Shown piece after piece: positions 42,767-50,216 of a stretch of DNA of 50,216 nucleotides (the first letter of the stretch is position 1; every line of letters starts with the position of its first letter). This stretch comes from Phycisphaerae bacterium (GTDB taxonomy: Bacteria > Planctomycetota > Phycisphaerae > UBA1845 > PWPN01): assembly GCA_012719955.1 (NCBI GenBank), contig JAAXZI010000108.1, positions 1-50,216 on the forward strand, in the 5' to 3' direction. Under the pieces are notes generated by a model. It was not told the DNA's origin, made no database searches, and saw only the letters and a list, made by a program, of their open reading frames with translations. Both the position numbers and the translations under genes were made by a program.

Positions 42767-43324
42767 TTACGAATTGCGATCGGCGTTGCCCGTCGGTTCA
42801 GGAACCGCCCGAGGGCTGGGCCCATAGAGCACAAATGCCGTCACCAGCAATCCCCCCGCCATCAGCAGCATGAGCATGCGGTTGGGCATCTCCACGAACA
42901 ACTTGCGGTAGGGCCAGGCCGGCAGCCAGGCGTGGACCCGGTTGACCCAGGCGGACGGCAACAGGCCGGGCGTCTCTTTCTCGACCAGAGTCGGCGGCAC
43001 CCGCACCGGCAACGAAGACAGCTCGTGGCTGGACCACTGGGTGATCTGCTCATTCTCCGGCCGGTAATTCAACTCACGACGGGCGATGCGTTCGATGACC
43101 AGGGGGTCTTCCTTGAGCGCCTCGATCCGCGTCGCGTTGCGGTCGCGCTGGTCCCGGAGTTGCGCCACCTCGGAGGCCATCTTCTGCTCATACGCGCGGA
43201 TCTCCAGGGACTCCTCCCAGAGCGGGAGAAGGACCGAAGGCGCGAACAGGGCAAACGCCATGGAGGCCAGGACCCAGAACATGATGGCGTGAGCGGCGGT
43301 TGTGGTTGGGGACGGCTTGCTCAT
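42767..43324 (-). CDS. FtsB/DivIC-like septum formation initiator protein
   Basis: 185 aa from ATG 43324 (GGGAG nine bases upstream). One membrane span near the N-terminus (IMFWVLASMAFALFA), a coiled coil (EIRAYEQKMASEVAQLRDQR), then the DivIC/FtsB-type segment KEDPLVIERIARRELNYRPE. Unusually, a second span follows near the C-terminus (MLMLLMAGGLLVTAFVLYG). FtsB proteins act in the divisome. In many bacteria ftsB lies directly downstream of enolase; here one gene intervenes. Confidence 0.75.
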   Translation of the reverse strand: MSKPSPTTTAAHAIMFWVLASMAFALFAPSVLLPLWEESLEIRAYEQKMASEVAQLRDQRDRNATRIEALKEDPLVIERIARRELNYRPENEQITQWSSHELSSLPVRVPPTLVEKETPGLLPSAWVNRVHAWLPAWPYRKLFVEMPNRMLMLLMAGGLLVTAFVLYGPSPRAVPEPTGNADRNS

Positions 43325-43350
43325 GGGCGAGACTCCCTTCTCGCGACCAG

Positions 43351-43396
43351 ACGACAAGGAGACAAGGAGACAAGGCGACAAGGGGACAAAGCAGGC
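43351..43396 (+). repeat. Tandem GACAAGGAGACAAGG repeat (family F), left copy
   Basis: A purine-rich run of GACAAGGAGA/GGCGACAAGGGGACAA units on the + strand, between the ftsB-like and four-helix-bundle genes. Inverted partner at 43867-43905. Confidence 0.7.
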
Positions 43397-43442
43397 GAAG
43401 GCCCCCATCCGGGAAAGCAAATGCATAAGCAGGGCCAATCCG

Positions 43443-43862
43443 TCAGCACCCGATCACCCAATCCTTGGGATGGTTCACCATATGAACGATCTTTCCCACG
43501 ATCGCATTATAAGCCCGGTAGAGTTCGCGCGCCGTGTCTTTACCAACATACGCACATGCGACAGAGAACTGCAACCACACTTGAGTCTCTGCCGCCTCGC
43601 CTTCGCTATCGCTCAACTTGCTCACAAACGCCGCCGGATATCGTCTCTTCCGCCAGGCCTCTGCAAGATTGGTACAGACGGACCGGGAACATCTCCGGAT
43701 CTGGTCGGTGAGGGAATAGCGCTCCTCAACCGGGAATCGTTTTGAGACTTCGAAAACTTGCATTGCCGCTCGGAAGGCAAGCTGATACACCTCCAAATCG
43801 GTGTGCCGCTTGATTGTGCGCGTACGAGCCGGCGCATCGGCTCCCTTCCGAGCGGCTGCCAT
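43443..43862 (-). CDS. Four-helix-bundle (23S rRNA intervening sequence-type) protein
   Basis: 139 aa helical protein of the family found in rRNA intervening sequences and, more often, as free-standing genes of unknown function. Typical opening HTDLEVYQLAFRAAMQVFEV and FPVEERYSLTDQIRRCSRSV, then CTNLAEAWRKRRYPAAFVSK. The start is ATG 43862, whose Shine-Dalgarno (AAGGAGAGG) lies inside the family F repeat. It sits between enolase and the ftsB-like gene, flanked on both sides by inverted repeats, which suggests insertion into an older operon. Confidence 0.88.
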   Translation of the reverse strand: MAAARKGADAPARTRTIKRHTDLEVYQLAFRAAMQVFEVSKRFPVEERYSLTDQIRRCSRSVCTNLAEAWRKRRYPAAFVSKLSDSEGEAAETQVWLQFSVACAYVGKDTARELYRAYNAIVGKIVHMVNHPKDWVIGC

Positions 43863-43866
43863 TCCA

Positions 43867-43905
43867 CCTCTCCTTGTCCCCGTGTCCCCTTGTCTCCTTG
43901 TCAAG
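43867..43905 (-). repeat. Tandem GACAAGG repeat (family F), right copy
   Basis: Purine-rich on the - strand (GACAAGGAGACAAGGGGACA, then CGGGGACAAGGAGAGG), opposite to the left copy at 43351-43396. It supplies the ribosome-binding site of the four-helix-bundle gene. Confidence 0.7.
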
Positions 43906-43927
43906 ACGGATCCCGGGGACCGGGGTT

Positions 43928-45439
<1,512 letters not shown>

Positions 45440-45511
45440 TTAATTTCGCAACAGGTTTTGACACTTACAGACGATAAATATCAGCGAGAAAATAATCACA
45501 GGCAAGCGAGC

Positions 45512-45865
45512 ATGACACCTTCGAATTCCAGCAACAAGCCTCCACCGCCGGCATTGGACGCCGTGACGCTCAGTGAGGAGGCGTTGAAGGGCTTTCTGGC
45601 CTGGATGGATGCTCAGCCTCAGAACTCCCAGGCCGGCCGGCGCAAGCATGAGCGCTACTCCTACCACTGCAAGGGGCTGATTGTGACCATCGATCAGGGC
45701 GGCTATCGCTGCAGATGCACGGCCCCGATTCGAAACATCAGCAACGGCGGCATCTCCCTTCTGCATCGGGCGATGATCCACGTCGGCCGGCCGTGCGAGC
45801 TCCAGATTCGCACGCCGGCCAACCAATGGATCCACGCCACGGGGAAAGTGGCGTGGGCACGGTAG
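45512..45865 (+). CDS. PilZ-domain protein, frameshifted near its C-terminus
   Basis: A c-di-GMP-binding PilZ protein. Residue pattern RKHER (RxxxR) and RNISNGGIS (NxSxxG) mark the two binding motifs. The frame ends early at 45865 just after GKVAWAR. In the frame one base back, from about 45866, GIYEIGVQFDEEID continues the expected last strands of the domain and runs to 46020. One base seems to be missing near 45860, so the gene is a pseudogene, a sequencing error or a recoded gene. The start is ATG 45512. The second frame ends within a family A repeat. Confidence 0.75.
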   Translation: MTPSNSSNKPPPPALDAVTLSEEALKGFLAWMDAQPQNSQAGRRKHERYSYHCKGLIVTIDQGGYRCRCTAPIRNISNGGISLLHRAMIHVGRPCELQIRTPANQWIHATGKVAWAR

Positions 45866-45939
45866 TGACCCAGGGAATCTACGAGATCGGCGTGCAGTTC
45901 GACGAAGAGATCGACGCCAGCCCGTTCAAAGACGCGGAG

Positions 45940-46061
45940 CCGCCGGGGGCAGCGGTCAGCGATCAGCAGTCAGCGGTCAGCAGTCAGCGATCAGCGGGTG
46001 GCCGGCAGCCCGGAAGGTGAAAGCCGATCGCTAAAAGACCCCTTTCACGCCTGATTCCTTC
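45940..46061 (+). repeat. Family A dispersed repeat, copy 1
   Basis: About 122 bp. It opens with CCGCCGGGGGCAG, continues with TCAGCGATCAGC units, then GGAAGGTGAAAGCCGATCGC, and ends CCCCTTTCACGCC(T)GATTC. GGTGAAAG and CTTTCAC can pair as a hairpin. Aligns with 50011-50132 over its length in the same orientation, with the most similarity in the last 70 bp. Confidence 0.85.
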
Positions 46062-46440
46062 GCACTCGGCGTGCGTGCACATGAACCGCCTGCTGGCCTT
46101 ATGCTGCAAACTATGAGCCGGAGCAGGTGGGCAAGGCACTCTCGTCCATCCGCGCCCAAAGAGATTAATAATACGGGGCAGCCCGACAGTTTTTGCTTCT
46201 ACCGTTGACAGGCATTCCAATGCGCAAACCATGAGCTCGGATTTAGCAGGACGTTAAACTCATCGTGTCCATTGACTGAACCGCATGGCTGATTGAGGCT
46301 TGGGCGTGGTTCAGCGGGTCGGCGGAGTAGGCGTGGCGAGCGGAGTGGTCTGCGCCTTCTTCCACTGATCTGGTAGACTCTGGGAGGCCGGCGGGGGGAT
46401 CCTCCGGCGGCACATGTATGGAATCAACGAGGGAGCAGTC
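46021..46440. other. Intergenic region, about 420 bp
   Basis: The left 40 bp belong to the family A repeat. The remainder shows no repeat, promoter consensus or coding sequence that I can support; the promoter of the next gene should be here. Confidence 0.4.
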
Positions 46441-49149
46441 GTGAAACATCATCTCCGGTTTGTCAGACTCCTCGGATCAGTCGGCCTCGCGGTGATTGGC
46501 GTTGTCCCATGCACGTATGCCGGCCAGGCGGCCGTTCCCGGCGCCCGCGGGGTGTCCAATGAAGGCTATTCACTGACGGCCAAGACGGCCGACGGCGGTG
46601 TGAGCGTTGTGCTCGAAGATAAACACGTTGGCTTGACGGTGGCCGACGGGCCATGCGTTTACCGGGCTGTCCGGCTGGCGGAGGGGCGCCATGAGGAGCA
46701 TACCCGGCTCCAGGAGGCCCGGCTGGAGCTGGAAGGCGAGCGGTTAACCGTCCGCGGCCGGCTGGCGGGGTTAGAGCTGGAGCACTCCTTTACCCTCCCG
46801 AAAGAGCGGGCCGTTATGGAAGAGCGGGTTGTGCTCAGGAACGGCGGCGCGGCAACGGTCGCCCTGGCGGAGTTTGAGGCCGGGCTGCGGCGGCAGGTGA
46901 CGGATGCGGAGGGGCGGGCGCTTCCCGAACTGGTCGGCGACAGGTGGGTGGCAGTGCCCCTGAGAGTACGGGCCACCGATCCCAAGGGACACGTCAATGA
47001 CTTTTCTGTTGCCGAACTGATTGCCCAGCCGGGCTACGAGCCGCGAATGGATGCGGACCTGCATTACTCGCAGGTTCCTTCGCGGCACCGGCGCTCGGAA
47101 GGCTGGGCGTGGACGCACGGCGCGCACACGCTGGGCATCTTTGCGTTCTGCCAGGAACACATGGTGTTCAGCGTAGTGAGCACAGAGAAAAACTCTGAGG
47201 GCGGTTTTGTCCGTTTCGGGGGCGCGTGCATGATTTCCGGCGAGCCGGCTGCTCTGACGCGGATCGGGCCGGGCGAGTCAGTGGACCTGGGCGTGGTGCG
47301 CTACCAGACCGTTCGCGGCGGCTACCGCGAGGCGATGTACGCCTACCGGACCATGCTGGATGAGAAAGGCTGCCGGTTCCCCAAGGGCTACAACCCGCCG
47401 GTACATTGGGAACAGCTCTATGACATGAACGGCGCGTGGGAGGACCGGCCGCGGCGGTATACACGGGAGATTGTCGAGAAGGAGGCGGCCAAGGGCGTCG
47501 CGTACAGTTGCGAAGCCCTCTACCTGGATCCCGGCTGGGACACCGATTTCGGGACTTTTCTCTGGGGCGAGAAGTGGCTGGGGCCGCGCAGGGAGTTTGT
47601 CGAAGACCTCAAATCGAAGTATGGGCTGAAGCTGGCTTTGCACTGCCCGTTGGCGACGTGGATGTCGCACGCCCTGACCTGGGGGCCGAAGGCGGCGGAG
47701 CGATGGCCGAAGGAAGCGGCGCGGAAGACGCCGGAGGTGGGTGAGGATGACGAGCGGTTTGTCAGGCTGCGCGTGCCGGCGTCGCGCGAGGAGCGGCTCA
47801 ATCTCGCTTTAGCGCCGGCTGCGCGAGCGGAGGCGTCTTCGTTGTTGGCGGGTTATCCCATTCACCAGGTGGCGCACCTCAATGACGGCTGGGCCGGCAA
47901 CAGCGCGAGCTGGATTGCGGGCGCGTTGCCGGCGTGGGCGCAGATTGATCTGGGCGCGGTGCGCCGGATCGGCGAGGTCCGCGTGGGCAACGATCGCAGC
48001 CGGCAACACGCCGACCGCCTGGCCACACATCTGCGGATTTTGGTCGCGACGGAATACGCCCCCGATTCGGCAGCGGCGAGTTGGCGCGTGGTGGCCGAGT
48101 ACCGCGGCGAAGGGTTCCTGGAAGAGCAGTTGTTTCAGTTTTCGCCGGTGGAAGCCCGCTGGGTGCGGGTCGAGATTCTGGAGAGCCGGCAGGATCTGCC
48201 CCGGCTGGACGAGATAGAGGTCTACGAGGCCGAACCCGCACGGCCGGAGACGGTTGCGGCCTTCGAGAAAAGCGTTCGCCGGCGGGCAAACCCGTTCCCG
48301 CCGCCGGGCGGGCCACGGCTGTGCCTGGGCTCGCGGCAGTATCTCGATGAAGCCGAGAAGCGACTGCTGGCCAACTGCGCCGATGGCGCGGTGTTCCTCA
48401 TGTATGACGGGAACTGGTGGAACGGCGGGTGCGCGGACCCGGACCACGGCCACCCGGTGCCCTACCGCATGGAGGACCATATCCGGGCCAACATCGATCT
48501 CGTGAAGCGGGTCCACGCGAAGTACCCCGACGTGCTCATCGAACTGCACGACCCGATTGCCGGCGGGACGACGGTGCGCTACGTGCCGGTGTATTACAAG
48601 TACGGCCTGCCCGGCAGCTACGATGAGAACTGGGGTTTCGAGCTGATGTGGGAGCCGATGGAAGATCTGCGGCAGGGCCGCGGGCGGTCGCTGTATTACT
48701 ACAATCTCGGGTGCAACATCCCGCTGTACCTGCACATCAACCTCAGTAAAGACAATGAGCACTGCGTAGTCCTGTGGTGGTATGCGTCCACCTGCCGGCA
48801 CCTCGGCATCGGCGGCACGCACGCGAACCCGGCCGTGGTCGCGGCGCAGAAGGAGGCGATGCGGACGTATCGAAAGCTCGATCGGTTCTATAAGCGAGGG
48901 GAGTTCTTCGGGATCAGCGAGGAGATTCACCTCCACGTCCTGCCGGAGGAGAACGCGTTTGTGGTGAATGCGTTCAACCTGTCGGATATGCCGCGGAAGA
49001 TCAGTGGGGAGATCGAGTTGGAGGATATCGGGCTGGACCCGAAGGTGCGATACGCCGGATCAGAGGCGTGGGTAACGGTTGTAGATGGGCGGTTGCGAGT
49101 TGAGCTGGAGATGCCGGCATGGTCGGCACGGGTGGCGAAGGGGTGGTGA
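46441..49149 (+). CDS. Secreted glycosidase-like protein with F5/8-type C (discoidin) domain
   Basis: 902 aa from GTG 46441, which has GAGGGAG six bases upstream and gives a signal peptide (LLGSVGLAVIGVVPCTYAG). ATG 46414 is an alternative. About residues 25-280 form a beta-rich N-terminal domain of the type before GH36-like barrels (ERVVLRNGGAATVALAEFE). A barrel-like part follows (EALYLDPGWDTDFGTFLWG, KLALHCPLATWMSHAL). A discoidin-type sugar-binding module lies at about 460-600 (QIDLGAVRRIGEVRVGNDRS, RWVRVEILESRQDL), inserted within the barrel. The C-terminus is again catalytic-like (VLIELHDPI). Substrate unknown. Confidence 0.75.
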   Translation: MKHHLRFVRLLGSVGLAVIGVVPCTYAGQAAVPGARGVSNEGYSLTAKTADGGVSVVLEDKHVGLTVADGPCVYRAVRLAEGRHEEHTRLQEARLELEGERLTVRGRLAGLELEHSFTLPKERAVMEERVVLRNGGAATVALAEFEAGLRRQVTDAEGRALPELVGDRWVAVPLRVRATDPKGHVNDFSVAELIAQPGYEPRMDADLHYSQVPSRHRRSEGWAWTHGAHTLGIFAFCQEHMVFSVVSTEKNSEGGFVRFGGACMISGEPAALTRIGPGESVDLGVVRYQTVRGGYREAMYAYRTMLDEKGCRFPKGYNPPVHWEQLYDMNGAWEDRPRRYTREIVEKEAAKGVAYSCEALYLDPGWDTDFGTFLWGEKWLGPRREFVEDLKSKYGLKLALHCPLATWMSHALTWGPKAAERWPKEAARKTPEVGEDDERFVRLRVPASREERLNLALAPAARAEASSLLAGYPIHQVAHLNDGWAGNSASWIAGALPAWAQIDLGAVRRIGEVRVGNDRSRQHADRLATHLRILVATEYAPDSAAASWRVVAEYRGEGFLEEQLFQFSPVEARWVRVEILESRQDLPRLDEIEVYEAEPARPETVAAFEKSVRRRANPFPPPGGPRLCLGSRQYLDEAEKRLLANCADGAVFLMYDGNWWNGGCADPDHGHPVPYRMEDHIRANIDLVKRVHAKYPDVLIELHDPIAGGTTVRYVPVYYKYGLPGSYDENWGFELMWEPMEDLRQGRGRSLYYYNLGCNIPLYLHINLSKDNEHCVVLWWYASTCRHLGIGGTHANPAVVAAQKEAMRTYRKLDRFYKRGEFFGISEEIHLHVLPEENAFVVNAFNLSDMPRKISGEIELEDIGLDPKVRYAGSEAWVTVVDGRLRVELEMPAWSARVAKGW

Positions 49150-49288
49150 GGTGATGCGCCGGATTTCAGCAGCGTCCTGCAGCAACGGCTCCAATTCTGT
49201 CCCATGTTCGGCCGTCCATGTATCCCTTGGATTCACAGCGCTCACCTGTTATCCCAAGCTGTACGTCTAAGGTGGTGGAAACGCCACG

Positions 49289-49900
49289 ATGTCAAGCACA
49301 GAACAGGAGCCAGTGGGTCCGCGGAGAACGGGCGTAGTATTCGCTTGTTCGCAGAGCCTGACGTTCCTCGGAATCGCTGATGAGGCAGGTTATCTGACAA
49401 AAGATCAGGCACTCGCACGGCACCTTGTGCAGGCGGAAAGAGGATTCAGTCGAAAGCAGGTCTCTCAGCACCGTCAGGACGTGCTGTCCCGCACGTTGCT
49501 GTATGGCGGGATCGATCTCCTGGTTCCGGACCACTTGATCACTATCGTCAACAACTCGCGGCTTATTGGAGAGGGCATAGACGTCCTCCGTGACCACCCC
49601 ATCAGTCCGGTGTTTGCTTCCAGTGTAGAAGCAGCTTACAGGAAGTTGTATACGTTAGCGCGTCGCATTGAGGGCTTCCCAGAGTTCACTGGGGTCTTCA
49701 GTCTGGACGAGCGAGTTGGCAGGATAGCACGCTCCAGAAGACGGCAGGTTTTGACGGTTTTGGTCGAGGAGTACAATTTTTGGTCCAAACAGCTTTCGGC
49801 CGAATTGAATTGGATAACCGAGCTCGGTGGGGACATGTTTCGCGCGTTCTTCCCGGTCGTTTCACAGGAGGTCTTCCCATTCGCAGAAAACGACGAATGA
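49289..49900 (+). CDS. Orphan hypothetical protein, possibly acquired
   Basis: 203 aa with no recognised family, signal peptide or membrane span. Helical and charged: AGYLTKDQALARHLVQAERG, FSRKQVSQHRQDVLSRTLLY, then RIEGFPEFTGVFSLDERVGR. The codon choice is clearly richer in A and T at third positions than any neighbour, which suggests transfer. It lies between a glycosidase-like gene and a family A repeat. Shine-Dalgarno weak. No partner gene visible. Confidence 0.6.
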   Translation: MSSTEQEPVGPRRTGVVFACSQSLTFLGIADEAGYLTKDQALARHLVQAERGFSRKQVSQHRQDVLSRTLLYGGIDLLVPDHLITIVNNSRLIGEGIDVLRDHPISPVFASSVEAAYRKLYTLARRIEGFPEFTGVFSLDERVGRIARSRRRQVLTVLVEEYNFWSKQLSAELNWITELGGDMFRAFFPVVSQEVFPFAENDE

Positions 49901-50010
49901 CGCGGTCCTTGCCGGGAGATTGATTTGGACGGCTCTCCGGCGATTCGCATGTCCACACGCCCTTACGTGGGGGGACATGTTCAAGTCACACCGCGTCGGC
50001 CACGCCCGCC

Positions 50011-50132
50011 CCGCCGGGGGCAGTATTCAGCGATCAGCGGTCAGCATTCAGCGATCAGCTATCGGCTGGCGGCCGGCAGCCGGGAAGGTGAAAGCCGATC
50101 GCTGAATGTCCCCTTTCACGCCCGATTCTTTT
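50011..50132 (+). repeat. Family A dispersed repeat, copy 2
   Basis: Same order of blocks as copy 1: CCGCCGGGGGCAG, TCAGCGATCAGC units, GGCCGGCAGCC, GGAAGGTGAAAGCCGATCGC, then CCCCTTTCACGCC. Same orientation as copy 1, 4.07 kb away. Confidence 0.85.
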
Positions 50133-50167
50133 GCAACCTGGCGCGCTTCAAGCGCCCCCCACGCTCC

Positions 50168-50198
50168 ATCTCTCTATCTCTCTATCTCTCCATCTCTC
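50168..50198. repeat. ATCTCTCT microsatellite
   Basis: About four tandem copies of an 8-base ATCTCTCT-type unit, running to the window edge. Confidence 0.7.
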
Positions 50199-50216
50199 CC
50201 ACCCCTTGCCCCATCC

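Larger units (their letters stand above)
49901..50216. other. Non-coding right end of window
   Basis: Holds the second full family A repeat (50011-50132) and a pyrimidine microsatellite (50168-50198, ATCTCTCT units). No coding sequence is supported. Confidence 0.5.

Noticed and set aside
43351-43905. GACAAGG repeats as a CRISPR or as an insertion sequence
   Set aside because: No spacers of regular length and no transposase; the enclosed gene is a four-helix-bundle protein, not a recombinase.

Overview
The window looks like chromosomal DNA from a member of the Planctomycetota, probably a Phycisphaerae-like lineage. The basis is high GC, a secreted 3-keto-disaccharide hydrolase-type (DUF1080) protein, large secreted glycosidase-like proteins, a eukaryote-type (GT3) glycogen synthase, a dimeric glycyl-tRNA synthetase, very large system II cytochrome c assembly proteins, and many small conserved-looking proteins with no recognised function. 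The placement is inference from gene content; there is no rRNA. FliM implies flagellar motility. No tRNA, rRNA, CRISPR array, prophage or transposase gene was found.

Layout. 0-4.3 kb: secreted carbohydrate and esterase functions (DUF1080 protein, a six-hairpin-type glycosidase with binding modules, an SGNH-hydrolase lipoprotein). 4.4-9.7 kb: a small protein, Glu/Leu dehydrogenase, a LarA-type enzyme, FliM and a HigB/HigA-like toxin-antitoxin pair. 9.8-12 kb: another secreted glycosidase-like protein. 12.2-17 kb: resB-ccsA for cytochrome c assembly. 17-24.5 kb: envelope and membrane-associated proteins (OmpA-like lipoprotein, HTH-plus-membrane protein, small membrane proteins, an acidic protein, a secretin-domain-like protein, a zinc-ribbon membrane protein). 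24.5-28.2 kb: DUF2203, an ECF sigma/anti-sigma/coiled-coil operon, and small proteins. 28.5-33.4 kb: lipid kinase, HGSNAT-like membrane acyltransferase, glycogen synthase. 33.5-37 kb: ferredoxin, GlyRS, LOG-family protein, cyclophilin. 37-42.4 kb: MltA-like lipoprotein, another lipoprotein, RdgC-like protein, response regulator. 42.7-46 kb: an eno-ftsB-like locus interrupted by a four-helix-bundle gene, then a frameshifted PilZ gene. 46.4-50 kb: a large discoidin-containing glycosidase-like protein and an AT-richer orphan gene.

The most unusual feature is how much intergenic space is taken up by short dispersed repeats. At least eight families are visible: palindromes, imperfect inverted repeats and short tandem units. 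Several sit exactly at gene 3' ends and appear to supply the stop codon. One family flanks a gene inserted between enolase and the ftsB-like gene. Another forms direct repeats of about 120 bp around a 4-kb segment. A perfect TATAAT followed by GC recurs upstream of several genes and may be the local promoter signature.
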